Source: Desmonostoc geniculatum HA4340-LM1
GTDB taxonomy: Bacteria > Cyanobacteriota > Cyanobacteriia > Cyanobacteriales > Nostocaceae
DNA: 34,756 bases
Direction: 5' to 3'
Assembly (NCBI GenBank): GCA_019359545.1
Contig: JAHHHB010000077.1
Span: 1 to 34,756, forward strand
The notes under the pieces were generated by a model. It did not search any database. It was given only the letters and a program-made list of their open reading frames with translations, and was not told the DNA's origin. Of this stretch, positions 8,497 to 16,565 are shown piece after piece; the first letter of the stretch is position 1, and every line of letters begins with the position of its first letter. The translations under genes were made by a program, and so were the position numbers.

Positions 8497-9031
8497 TAAA
8501 TATTGATAGATTGTAAATTTTGCTTCGGTATGTTTAATTTGGTAAAGCGATCGCCCTACAGTCTACAGCCTGTTTGTCATTGAATATCATAACAATACTA
8601 TTATCAGGAAACGATGTACCACAAAGACCAAAATTTTAGAGTTTAGGTATTTTTCCTGATTACAGCACTCGTTAGAGATGAATAGGATAGAGCGCATAAT
8701 TATGCGATCAATTTTATGGCATATTATTTCTTAACTAGAAATAGTTAAACTCATTGATTAATTCTGGTAAAAAACCAGATTTATACAATAAAACTTAATA
8801 GCATGATTGGCATTATTAGATGAAAGCTAGCTTTTGAAAAATAAATGCACTCAAGCTTAAAAAATAGCTACGTCAAGAATTAAATAATTACTGTTGAAGT
8901 ATTTTTTAAGCAGTCAGCACTCTAGCTGATTAATTTTGTTGCGATTTTCAAAGGTTTCATTTGTTTGCAGACAACAACTTAAAAAAACTTGCTTAATTTC
9001 TGCATCCATTTGCTATAAACAGGAAAAAATT
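8497..9031. other. Intergenic stretch, AT-rich, no gene seen
   Basis: There are 535 bp between the PBP4-type gene and the terD remnants. The region contains one HIP1 octamer near 8550, a perfect 14-bp palindrome CGCATAATTATGCG at 8693-8706, and otherwise AT-rich sequence. No ORF with credible coding character was found. An AGGAAA ribosome-binding site at 9021-9026 belongs to the gene at 9032. Confidence 0.5.
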
Positions 9032-9385
9032 ATGGCAGTTTCACTAGCTAAAGGACAACGAGTTTCACTTGAAAAAGTTGCTCCCGGCTTAACAGATGTT
9101 TTTATTGGACTCGGATGGGACGTTAAAGCTACAGACACAGGTCACGATTTTGATCTGGATTCATCAGTATTTATGTTGGGTATTGATGAAAAACTTCTTT
9201 CCGACAATCACTTTATTTTTTACAATAATCTCACAAGTCCTGACCCCGATAAATCCCTTCAACATCTGGGAGATAATCTCACAGGTGTAGGTGAGGGAGA
9301 TGATGAAGTTATCAAAGTTAATCTCAAAAAAGTACCGCCAGAAGTTCAAAAATCAGAATTCAGAACTCTAACTTTATTAAGTTAA
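9032..9385 (+). pseudogene. TerD-family protein, C-terminally truncated (117 residues)
   Basis: The start MAVSLAKGQRVSLEKVAPGL and the later GLGWDVK, DFDLDSSVFML, FYNNL, HLGDNLTGVGEGDDEVI match the N-terminal half of TerD/TerE proteins. These are calcium-binding cytosolic proteins linked to tellurite and stress resistance and normally run about 190 residues. The family sequence ends at VPPEVQK. There the DNA changes into a CAGAATTCAGAA repeat and the frame stops 10 codons later, so the conserved core that follows (a VTIHEA-type segment) is missing. The ATG at 9032 follows AGGA at 9021 and matches the conserved N-terminus. Loss of the C-terminal half probably makes it non-functional. Confidence 0.8.
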
Positions 9386-9416
9386 CAAAAAAAGAAATTT
9401 TGAGGATGTATCTGAA

Positions 9417-9875
9417 ATGGAAATTGAATTAAGTAAAGGTGGTAGATTTAATCTTTCTCAAGAAGCTCCCAATTTAAAAAAGGTAGCTATTGGCTTGGGT
9501 TGGCAAGTAAATCAAGCGGGGCAAACCTATGATATTGATGCTTCCGTATTTATGTTAGGTGCAGATGGTAAAATACCTGATGAAAAATATTTTGTATTTT
9601 ATAATAATTTGCGATCGCTAGATGGTTACTTAACACATTCAGGAGATAATCGAACTGGCGAAGGCAATGGAGATGATGAGACAATTTATGTTGATTTAGC
9701 AAAAAAGAAAGGTATTTTAGGCTGGTTACCTCAAGTCAGTACAAGTGATTTTATTTTTTTAGAACGACTAGATGAAATTGGCGAACGCTATCATCTTGTC
9801 CATACAAGTAGTCATTGCCATCACCACCGTCGAGGATATCATTACCTGTACCACCATAGAGAGAGTCATTGCTGA
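9417..9875 (+). pseudogene. Second TerD-family gene, C-terminal half replaced by unrelated DNA
   Basis: This gene starts 31 bp after the first one and begins MEIELSKGGRFNLSQEAPNL, with GLGWQVN, YDIDASVFML, FYNNLRSLDG and HSGDNRTGEGNGDDETIYVDLAK. TerD homology ends at about residue 99 (near 9710), almost the same structural point as in the first copy. The next roughly 80 bp are unrecognised. From about 9790 the frame reads antisense through an RTX gene remnant, giving a meaningless His/Tyr-rich tail. A GAGG ribosome-binding site precedes the ATG. The pair is a tandem ter locus whose downstream part was lost in a rearrangement. Confidence 0.78.
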
Positions 9876-10763
9876 TACCACCATAGATGGTATCTTTGCC
9901 TGTTTCTCCATAAAGGCGATCGCTGCCTTCGTAGCCGTAGATAATATCATCAGCTAGGCTTCCCGTCAGGCTGTCAGCTGAACGCGTACCATATAGAGTA
10001 TTTTCAATGACATCTTGAAGTCTAACTGTGACACTTTGTACACTGCTAGCATTAATGCCGTCGCTGACAGTGACTTGCAATTCAAACGTGGGATTAATTT
10101 CAAAGTCAAGTTCGTCGCTATCGTTGACAGTAATTTCTCCAGTGGTGGAGTTGATGTTAAAGCCAACCTGACCATCGCGATCGCTATCCAAGTTACCATT
10201 AATAATTGTCCAGTTGGAAAATGTGCTGCCATCGACATCTGTTGCAGCTACGGTGCCAACCACCGTACCATTAGCAATGCTTTCATTAATGCTAAAGCTT
10301 TGACCTGCGGTAATCACAGCAGCATCATTCACAGCCATAACATTAATTGTTCTAGTCACCGGAGTACTAGTACCACCATCACCATCTGTGAGGACAACTT
10401 CAATAGTACGAGGAGTGATTGATGGGTTTTCAGAAACATTAACGTAAGTAATATTATGCAGTAAAGCTTCGATAGCAATACGTGTTGCACTGCTATTGAA
10501 GTCAATGTCTAGATTTCCACTGGCGATCGCCCAGTTAGAAAAGGTAGTATAGTATCAAAAACAACGTTTCCAGAAGCGGGAGCAGTCCAACTCCACCAAA
10601 TTGAGTTGGTGGTTCCTGATTGAATTGGCTCGCCTGATTCACCTGTGGCTCCTACATTATTGCCTGTACTACTGCCTGAGTTACCAGAAAGTACGATTCG
10701 GTTAGCAAAGTTGTCATTGGAGGAAGCTAAAACGAAGTTGTAAGTTTCTAATATTTCTGGTTT
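9790..10763 (-). pseudogene. Remnant of a large cadherin/RTX-repeat surface protein gene
   Basis: Read on the minus strand, 10545-9790 encodes one frame. It has a cadherin/VCBS-like repeat (TFSNWAIASGNLDI..., ending VTRTINVMAVNDAAV), a second similar repeat, then RTX-like nonapeptides (YGTRSADSLTGSLADDIIYG, GGTGNDILDGGDGNDYLYGQ). The 5' part, 10763 to about 10548, is in another frame and encodes a different domain (NFVLASSNDNFANRIVLSG, then TNSIWWSWTAPASGNVVFDT). The two frames meet near 10546, where each hits a stop, so an internal deletion or frameshift occurred. The 5' end is cut by the IS1 element and the 3' end joins the terD remnant. The intact protein would have been a secreted calcium-binding adhesin. 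Confidence 0.8.
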
Positions 10764-11517
10764 GGCGTTGCTGAATGAAGGGATGAATTAATTTATGTGG
10801 GTACAACTTGATACTTCAAGTAATGAAGTAATAATTTAATTGAGTATCTCAGCATTTGTTCTGATTTGGAATAGCATAAAGTTTTGCGGTGGAGGCGTGC
10901 AAGATAATGACGTAAACGAGTATTTTCATTTTCCACCCGTGTCATATATGTTTTACTCACAATTTGGTCTCCATCAGGGATAAAACCTGGGTAAACTTTC
11001 CAGCCATCGGTCACATAAAAGTAGCTCTTCCACTGTTCAACAATTTCCCACAATGGCTCAAATGTTTCAGCACTATGGTCTCCTAAAACCCAAGCTAAAA
11101 TACCTTGAGTAAAGTGATTTACTGCTGTCCACAGCCAAATTTTGTTTTTTTTGAACCGATGAATGTTTCTAATTCATCCAGTTCTCCGACCTCTGGTACG
11201 ATATCTTCTTTTGGTACATCTGGCAGCTTTTCTCCTAGTTGTTTGACCCAATAAATGATCGTAGTATGGTGTACGCCTTTAACTCGTTCAATACCACGAA
11301 AACCCATGCCATTAAGATACATTTTTAAGCATTCTTGTTTCAGTTGTTCTGAATATCCTTTTGGCGGATTGTACACATCTATAAATTGGCGATCGCATTT
11401 GATACAAATGTGATTTTGTTTACCTCTTCGCTTCCCATTTTTCCGAACCTCCGTAGACTTACAGTATGGACATTGCACAGTAGATGACCTCAATTCATCC
11501 CTCTATTATGCAACGCC
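10764..11517 (-). mobile_element. IS1-family insertion sequence, about 754 bp
   Basis: Imperfect terminal inverted repeats are visible. The left end (10764 on) reads GGCGTTGC, a 7-nt variable part, then AGGGATGAATT. The right end in reverse complement (from 11517) reads GGCGTTGC, 7 nt, then AGGGATGAATT. The element carries two overlapping transposase frames on the minus strand. No clear 8-9 bp target duplication flanks it. On the left it interrupts the cadherin/RTX remnant, but that gene does not resume on the right, so one-sided deletion followed insertion. The ends and transposase look intact enough for possible activity. Confidence 0.85.
10793..11493 (-). CDS. IS1-family transposase, InsA/InsB made by -1 frameshift
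   Basis: Frame 1 (11493-11119) is InsA-like. It has a zinc finger with CPYCKS and CIKCDRQF cysteine pairs, then a helix-turn-helix region (LKMYLNGMGFRGIERVKGVH). Frame 2, ending at 10793, is the catalytic InsB-like part, with YVTDGWKVYPGFIPDGD and NENTRLRHYLARLHRKT, the IS1 DDE core. On the coding strand a run of eight A followed by C lies at about 11141-11149. A -1 slip there joins ELDELETFIGSKK to NKIWLWTAVNHFTQGILAW and gives a product of about 233 residues, the normal size. The first acidic catalytic residue lies just before the slip site. Confidence 0.88.
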
Positions 11518-11526
11518 CAAAATCCT

Positions 11527-11557
11527 TGTAGAGACGTTGCATTGCAACGTCTCTACA
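11527..11557. repeat. 31-nt perfect palindrome (copy 2 of the AGAGACGTTGCA repeat)
   Basis: TGTAGAGACGTTGCA, a central T, and its exact complement form a 15-bp inverted repeat immediately outside the right end of the IS1 element. The core is identical to 5665-5689. This dispersed hairpin may act as a transcription stop between the IS and the following gene. Confidence 0.75.
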
Positions 11558-11663
11558 GTTGCTGGATTCATAGCACTTGTATATTAATAAATCTAGCTAT
11601 TGTTAGATGTTCCAATTTTGTTAAAAGCTATAATCTACATCTGTTGCACCGAGAGATTAACTT

Positions 11664-12998
11664 GTGGATGCCATTTTAGAACGATCGCACGAATTAAAAC
11701 AAGCCTTGGTTGATTTCGTCCTCGACGCAGAAGGCGAACTCGCACAAGCACTGGAAACTTACGCAGCTTTCCAGTTGCGCCGTGGAAGTGGCGATAGTAC
11801 ACAGCAAGACTTAATCATCGATCGCTTTCTCACAGAAGGAAAAGTGGGCGAAGACTCACCATTAGCCTTGTTTATCGCCAGCCATCCAGACTTAGACGAG
11901 AGCGATCGCAATTTAATCTATAGTTGGCATCGCAGTTTTATTGGCTTATTTGCCATTACTAACATCCTACCTGATGGCTTTGAATTAACCAACTGGCTAA
12001 CAGATAAACGCTACATTGTCAAGCAAAACGATCCTCAAACATTACAGGCAATATCTCGTTTGAAAGTCGGAGAAATCTTACTAACTCGCATTTCTCCTGT
12101 TACCGATAGCTATTGGATATTCTCTGGCCCCTACACACTCATGGGGAAATTGGGTAAACCAAAACTTGCTGTTGCAATTGGTAATTTCAAAGAAAACTAT
12201 AAAAGTAATCTTTACAGTGATGCTCCCGAATTGCTAGAGGAAGCTTGGCAATCAGTAGCACAATATCATCAACAGTTTGTAGACTTTTTTGGCACTGATG
12301 AAATTACATTACCTGGTTACCAGTTGAATAAAAAAATAGCCGAATTTCAAGAAATAATTACTGAGAAAACCTTGGCAGCAGCCGGAATAGATACTTCTAA
12401 ATCCTTGGCAGAAGTGGCAGAAGAAGCTGGCATTGACGATGAGGAAATCAAAGCAGCAGCAGCAGAATTGGGTGCTGACTCCAACGCAGTGTCTCAGATA
12501 TTTAACAGCAAAAAGGGCAATAGCAAAATGGTGATGCCCAAAGTTGATTTACCGCCGGAACTCAAGAAAGCCGAACAGGTAACGGCTCTTTCTCACCCTC
12601 GTTGGGGACAAATGTTTTTACCAACATATAGTAAGGTACAAACAATTTTATCAGCAGAAGATTGGCAAAGTATTGAAGGTGCCCAAAAGTTAATTCGCTA
12701 CTACCTCGAAGACAAAAGTATTAATGCTTTTATTTGGCACCGATTAGCACAACAGTACCCAACTCAATTAGAAAATGTGTTGCAAACACTTCTGCAACGT
12801 CCAGAGTTTCGCATTGAAAGTGACTTGGACGCACTTTTGCAAGAATTCAATAAACCTATTGAGCCAGAGTTACCAGAAATTGCTAGTGTACCCATACATC
12901 TGCACAACTTATTTCAAGAAGCGTTAGGAGAGGTAAATAAATCTAAACCCAAGGGTAAGGGACAACAAAAGCCAGCAAAGGGTTTTCAAAAAGGTTAG
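11664..12998 (+). CDS. Conserved-looking hypothetical protein, 444 residues
   Basis: I do not recognise this family. The protein is soluble with no signal peptide. It has an acidic, helix-rich N-terminal region (ERSHELKQALVDFVLDAEGELAQALETY), a middle segment with alternating hydrophobics (RLKVGEILLTRISPVTDSYWIFSGPY, about residues 131-156), and a small helical region at 245-275 (LAEVAEEAGIDDEEIKAAAA) that could be a helix-turn-helix or a UBA-like bundle. A helical C-terminal part includes HPRWGQMFLPTYSKV. The last about 16 residues are strongly basic (KSKPKGKGQQKPAKGFQKG) and might bind nucleic acid. The GTG start at 11664 follows GAGAG at 11651. Codon use fits a native gene, and it stands alone between the IS remnant and the small-gene trio. 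Confidence 0.7.
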   Translation: MDAILERSHELKQALVDFVLDAEGELAQALETYAAFQLRRGSGDSTQQDLIIDRFLTEGKVGEDSPLALFIASHPDLDESDRNLIYSWHRSFIGLFAITNILPDGFELTNWLTDKRYIVKQNDPQTLQAISRLKVGEILLTRISPVTDSYWIFSGPYTLMGKLGKPKLAVAIGNFKENYKSNLYSDAPELLEEAWQSVAQYHQQFVDFFGTDEITLPGYQLNKKIAEFQEIITEKTLAAAGIDTSKSLAEVAEEAGIDDEEIKAAAAELGADSNAVSQIFNSKKGNSKMVMPKVDLPPELKKAEQVTALSHPRWGQMFLPTYSKVQTILSAEDWQSIEGAQKLIRYYLEDKSINAFIWHRLAQQYPTQLENVLQTLLQRPEFRIESDLDALLQEFNKPIEPELPEIASVPIHLHNLFQEALGEVNKSKPKGKGQQKPAKGFQKG

Positions 12999-13199
12999 TA
13001 GATTTCTAGAAAAACGCTCACTATCTGGCCAGGATTATATAGTTGTTTTGGATTCTGTAGAATATCAGAGGCAGTGCCCTGCTAGAATTTTAGCGATTGT
13101 AGCAACTGCCTGCTGCTTACCTGGTACTGCTTGTGAAAGACAACTTCCGAGTGGATATCATGTCCGGTTGAATACTTATTATTTAGACTTGTTCCACAT

Positions 13200-13397
13200 C
13201 TACGGATTTTCTCTTGTCCGTTTCGCTTCTATCAGTTTTTGTAGTTCACCAATTTCATCTATGGTATAAAATTTGGGGTTAGGTTCAGCGTTAATTTTGT
13301 CCATTAGAGCGTGAAAAGCTTCAGTATCGTTACGATGTTCTAATAAATAATGTTTAAGCTCAGTTTTACTCATTTCTACAAAGTTAGGCTTAGTCAT
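13200..13397 (-). CDS. Small DUF6887-like protein, third gene of a coupled trio
   Basis: The sequence MTKPNFVEMSKTELKHYLLE is followed by an HRNDTEAFHALMDKI segment and a charged C-terminus (65 residues). This matches a small cyanobacterial family I recall as DUF6887, usually found beside DUF6888. The ATG at 13397 overlaps the preceding stop codon by four bases (ATGA), so I prefer it to the upstream ATG at 13412. The protein is cytosolic and helical; its function is not known. Its gene layout (tiny, overlapping, after a DNA-binding-like partner) resembles toxin-antitoxin modules, but this is inference. The family number is from memory and should be checked. Confidence 0.7.
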   Translation of the reverse strand: MTKPNFVEMSKTELKHYLLEHRNDTEAFHALMDKINAEPNPKFYTIDEIGELQKLIEAKRTRENP

Positions 13398-13582
13398 TCG
13401 TCGTATCTCCATTTACCATCAGGGGTAATGACAATTCCAGTTTCTTCACCAGCCAAGATATAAATGTTTCTCATTCTTTCATCCAGCCGCACTATGAATA
13501 TAGATAATAGAAATGTTGTTAGGTTTTGGCAGAGAATGAAACAAGTCAGGTTTTGTTCGACTGTGGGATAGTGATATCTCAT
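13394..13582 (-). CDS. Small DUF6888-like protein, second gene of the trio
   Basis: A 62-residue protein from ATG 13582: MRYHYPTVEQNLTCFILCQN, then a hydrophobic stretch (TTFLLSIFIVRLDERMRNIYIL) and AGEETGIVITPDGKWRYDE. The pattern of PTxxQxLxCxxLCQ, an Ile/Phe-rich middle and a GxWRY ending matches the cyanobacterial family I recall as DUF6888. Its start codon shares one base with the upstream gene's TGA (TGATG). Its own stop overlaps the next start by four bases (ATGA), so all three genes should be translationally coupled. A TTG at 13585 is an alternative start. The function is unknown. Confidence 0.7.
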   Translation of the reverse strand: MRYHYPTVEQNLTCFILCQNLTTFLLSIFIVRLDERMRNIYILAGEETGIVITPDGKWRYDE

Positions 13583-13767
13583 CAACGTTGACTTACTTTT
13601 TTGATAGCCGCATCACACCACATCCTGATAGCTTGCTCCATTGCCTCGCTGTGACCAACGTCTAATTCCAGAGCTAGCTGTTTAAAATTTTTCACTAAAT
13701 CCTTGGGTAAGTAGGCGGCACTCTGGGTGTAATCACTGTGGGTGCGTTTGTTAATTCGGGTTTCCAT
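13582..13767 (-). CDS. Small ribbon-helix-helix-like protein, first gene of the trio
   Basis: A 61-residue protein: METRINKRTHSDYTQSAAYL followed by PKDLVKNFKQLALELDVGHSEAMEQAIRMWCDA. A short basic N-terminus with a beta-strand-like segment (SAAYLPKDL), then two helices, is the layout of CopG/MetJ-type ribbon-helix-helix DNA-binding proteins or antitoxins. The spacing is only an approximate match, so DNA binding is inferred. It is promoter-proximal in the trio and would be expected to repress its own operon if it is an antitoxin-like regulator. The ATG at 13767 is used. No strong ribosome-binding site is seen. The 51 bp upstream separates it from the tail of the next gene, so the promoter must lie near or inside that gene's end. 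Confidence 0.6.
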   Translation of the reverse strand: METRINKRTHSDYTQSAAYLPKDLVKNFKQLALELDVGHSEAMEQAIRMWCDAAIKKVSQR

Positions 13768-13818
13768 AATAAAGAATAAAGTTAATCTGCTGTTATGCTA
13801 GCACGCTAGAGTGACTCA

Positions 13819-15210
13819 TTAACGAGTTTCAGCCTGAGTTGACACTGTTAATACTTGCGGTGGTGTAGCATCGGGTGGATAGAGAAAGTCTACTTCTACT
13901 AAAGAGCGCTCGCCAGCTTTCATGTTTAATGAAACTAAGGGTTCTCCTGGTTGACCTCGCTTTTGTACTAAATGCACAAATTCTGTTTTTGGCTGATTTT
14001 GCTCGTCTTTGTAACGTACCCGCACTGTCCCGCGAAAGAATACTTGACGGGCTGGTGTACTCAAAAAGCGTAACCCTGGTTTAACTAACCGATCCTCTTT
14101 GAGTGGAGTTTGGATCGATACACTCACAGTTTGAGGATTTTGGGTATTGTTATATAACGGCAACTTTAAACTATATTGAATTCCATAGTTGCCATGAGCG
14201 CGATACGCAGTGTCAGGATAGCGCACCAGCATATTACCACTTTGAATTTGATTAGTTCCTAAGGTACCACCATGCAGGGTACTCAGAGCATAGGAAAACA
14301 TTTCACCAGGTTGGGGAATGGTTAGATACCTGGCTTTAGGATTATCTATTAAAAAAGCTCTCCACTGTGAACCAGCAACCACTCCCGCAACACGCCCATA
14401 AATTCTTGGCTTGTCAGTGTCTTCTAAGGGAGTGGGGGTTTTATCCCGTGGACTAGCCAAGTCACCATTATCTAGTAAATTTTCCCACTCTTCCAAACTA
14501 GGCGCACGTTCACTACCATCGGGATTTGCAGGGGCGAACATGGCTAGGCTAGCTGCGTAGACAGTGCCATTACTCCATAGTCGCATTAATGTTGACCGAC
14601 CGTTGAGAGGTGGTGTCAATCCCTGTACCGGAATTGGTAAATTTAGTAATATCCGACTTTGCCCTGGTGGAATTTCAATTTGGGCAGGGAAAATTTCTTG
14701 GCGTTGTCCTCTTAATATATCAGTCATAACGCGATCGCCAGGCCCGGCAAAAATTTTCCCTAAAGGATTTTGCGTCAAAGATGGTAACTCAATAAATGGT
14801 GCATCAGGTTGACTCAAATAACTCGCCGCCTGGAAAATATTTACTTTCACAGATTCCGAACCAGGGTTATGCAACATTATCCCCAGATAAAGAGAACGTA
14901 AATTTTCTGGTGGTTCAGCTTTTGCAACATGGTGAGCAAAAATATCAAATCTTCCTCGAAAGGGAAAATTCAAATGCGCTGTTGGTACTTTTTTCTTATC
15001 TGGTGGAAAAGTTGAAAGTAAAATTCCTTCTTTTAAAACTAATTCTGGACTATTGCTGTTAAATGTTGGCACTCTATCCAACTTACCTGGTAAAGGACGC
15101 ACTTGTTGTGATTGCACCACTTCTTGAGGCGGTGGTGTAACAGGTGTAGATTGGGCTATGGGAAAAATTAGTAACAATGGCAACATATACTTAGGTAACA
15201 CTTTGAACAT
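13819..15210 (-). CDS. DUF3370-like exported protein (463 residues)
   Basis: The N-terminus (MFKVLPKYMLPLLLIFPIAQS) is a signal peptide, followed by a proline-rich linker (TPVTPPPQEVVQSQQ). The body is beta-rich, with FPFRGRFDIFAHHVAK, LYLGIMLHNPGSESVKVNIF, RIYGRVAGVVAGSQWRAFLI, NYGIQYSLKLPLYNNTQNPQ and VFFRGTVRVRY. This fits the cyanobacterial family annotated as DUF3370, which is periplasmic or outer-membrane associated and has no known activity. The family name is from memory. The start at 15210 puts the signal peptide at the very N-terminus. The upstream 100 bp contains a TTCAAAA repeat. It is not in an operon with the trio, which is 51 bp downstream on the same strand, unless readthrough occurs. 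Confidence 0.72.
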   Translation of the reverse strand: MFKVLPKYMLPLLLIFPIAQSTPVTPPPQEVVQSQQVRPLPGKLDRVPTFNSNSPELVLKEGILLSTFPPDKKKVPTAHLNFPFRGRFDIFAHHVAKAEPPENLRSLYLGIMLHNPGSESVKVNIFQAASYLSQPDAPFIELPSLTQNPLGKIFAGPGDRVMTDILRGQRQEIFPAQIEIPPGQSRILLNLPIPVQGLTPPLNGRSTLMRLWSNGTVYAASLAMFAPANPDGSERAPSLEEWENLLDNGDLASPRDKTPTPLEDTDKPRIYGRVAGVVAGSQWRAFLIDNPKARYLTIPQPGEMFSYALSTLHGGTLGTNQIQSGNMLVRYPDTAYRAHGNYGIQYSLKLPLYNNTQNPQTVSVSIQTPLKEDRLVKPGLRFLSTPARQVFFRGTVRVRYKDEQNQPKTEFVHLVQKRGQPGEPLVSLNMKAGERSLVEVDFLYPPDATPPQVLTVSTQAETR

Positions 15211-15227
15211 ACAGACACTAATACCAA

Positions 15228-15255
15228 TTCAAAATTCAAAATTCAAAATTCAAAA
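15228..15255. repeat. Tandem heptamer repeat TTCAAAA x4
   Basis: Four exact copies of TTCAAAA lie between two minus-strand genes, upstream of the DUF3370-like gene. Such slippage-prone arrays are common in Nostocales. At this position it could alter promoter spacing, but no promoter is proven. Confidence 0.8.
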
Positions 15256-15303
15256 TTAAGAAAGTCTGAATTAGTAAGGCTTTCAGGGTTTGTATCTGTC
15301 TCT

Positions 15304-15843
15304 TTATTTTAGTGAATTGGTATAACAACTTGATGAAAGTGCCAGATTGTTAATAATTAATAATAAATCGGCAAGAATGGCACTCAAATTTTCTGGATTG
15401 AGAAGCGGAACGTGAACAAAGATACAACGCACCGACAGTTGACTTTGGTTTAAGTAGTCCAACACACAATAGTAAAGACCTTCACAGACAAATTTACCGC
15501 AGTCATGGCTAATGTCAATTGCCGCTGCTCCCGCGACTAATTTTTCTAAATCAACGTCTGTCTGCAAAACAGTTTCACCAGAGCTAGCGGCTAATTCTAC
15601 ACTCAATCGTGTACGACTTGCAGCCTGTCCACAACAGATGATGTAATCGGGTTCGATTGCATTGATTTTTTGAATTACCTGAGAACTGGCCTGTTGCACA
15701 TCTACGGGTAAGGAGCGCAAAAAAGTTAAATCATGGGTAGTCAACTGAAGTTTCGTGACTTCTATTAATAGATCGTCAGATGAATTTGACAGTTGATCGG
15801 CCAGCCAAGTGTCAAAAGAAGTTAATAGAATTCTTTTCTGCAT
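15304..15843 (-). CDS. Pyroglutamyl-peptidase I-like protein (peptidase C15)
   Basis: Peptidase C15 enzymes remove N-terminal pyroglutamate from peptides in the cytosol. The 179-residue sequence starts MQKRILLTSFDTW, where canonical enzymes have a TGFxPF motif. The catalytic triad can be placed as Glu83 (RLSVELAA), Cys120 (GKFVCEGLYY) and His144 (FVHVPLL), each in the expected local context. The region around Glu83 is looser than the usual GR...ERVA pattern, and the length is at the short end of the family (about 200), so the substrate range may differ. The ATG at 15843 lies 76 bp from the divergent hisH start. Confidence 0.72.
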   Translation of the reverse strand: MQKRILLTSFDTWLADQLSNSSDDLLIEVTKLQLTTHDLTFLRSLPVDVQQASSQVIQKINAIEPDYIICCGQAASRTRLSVELAASSGETVLQTDVDLEKLVAGAAAIDISHDCGKFVCEGLYYCVLDYLNQSQLSVRCIFVHVPLLNPENLSAILADLLLIINNLALSSSCYTNSLK

Positions 15844-15919
15844 AACAAATATTATTTAAAATAGGAATATTATTTAGAATAGAAAAACCCTCCATAATAA
15901 TTTTACAAGGAGCAGGTAA

Positions 15920-16555
15920 ATGCCAGTGATTGCGGTCGTAGATTACGAGATGGGAAATTTGCACTCAGTCTGCAAAGGTTTGGAAAAAGCCGGGGCAACT
16001 CCTAATGTTACTTATTCTGCCAAGGAATTAGAGCGAGCAGATGCAATAGTTCTGCCGGGAGTGGGAGCATTTGATCCGGCAGTCCAACATTTGCGATCGC
16101 GTGGTTTGGAACAGCCGATCAAAGATGCGATCGCATCTGGCAAACCTTTCTTAGGGATTTGTTTAGGACTGCAAATTCTTTTTGAATCAAGTGCAGAAGG
16201 TATCCAACCAGGACTGGGAATTATCAAAGGAAAAGTCCGGCGGTTTCGTCCAGAACCTGACATTACTATTCCTCACATGGGTTGGAATCAACTGCAAGTG
16301 ACTCAGCCAAAAAGTCTTTTGTGGGAGCATTTGCCCTCAGATCCTTGGGTGTATTTTGTCCATTCCTACTATGTCGATCCAATAGAAGACCAAATTTGTG
16401 CAGCAACCATCACCCACGGTACTCAAACTGTAACAGCTGCCATCGCCCATGAAAACCTGATGGCTGTACAATTTCACCCCGAAAAATCTTCTAATATTGG
16501 ATTGCAAATCCTGTCTAATTTTGTTGCTCAAGTACGGGAAAAAATTCCTGCCTAA
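15920..16555 (+). CDS. hisH: Imidazole glycerol phosphate synthase, glutamine amidotransferase subunit HisH
   Basis: HisH hydrolyses glutamine and channels ammonia to HisF in the fifth step of histidine synthesis. The 211-residue protein has the class I amidotransferase triad: Cys81 in GICLGLQILFE, and His186 and Glu188 in VQFHPEKSS. It also has the N-terminal DYEMGNLHSV and the oxyanion region LPGVGAF. Length is normal. The ATG follows AAGGAG with good spacing. hisF is not adjacent, which is usual in cyanobacteria, where his genes are scattered. The downstream 136 bp is a tandem-repeat region. Confidence 0.95.
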   Translation: MPVIAVVDYEMGNLHSVCKGLEKAGATPNVTYSAKELERADAIVLPGVGAFDPAVQHLRSRGLEQPIKDAIASGKPFLGICLGLQILFESSAEGIQPGLGIIKGKVRRFRPEPDITIPHMGWNQLQVTQPKSLLWEHLPSDPWVYFVHSYYVDPIEDQICAATITHGTQTVTAAIAHENLMAVQFHPEKSSNIGLQILSNFVAQVREKIPA

Positions 16556-16565
16556 TACTATTTTT

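Noticed and set aside
9772..10422. Plus-strand frames rich in Ile/Thr
   Set aside because: They are antisense shadows of the cadherin/RTX remnant; the minus-strand reading has clear domain motifs.
13048..13269. 73-codon plus-strand frame from a TTG
   Set aside because: It has unusual Cys-rich composition, overlaps the end of the DUF6887-like gene on the other strand, and shows no recognisable pattern.
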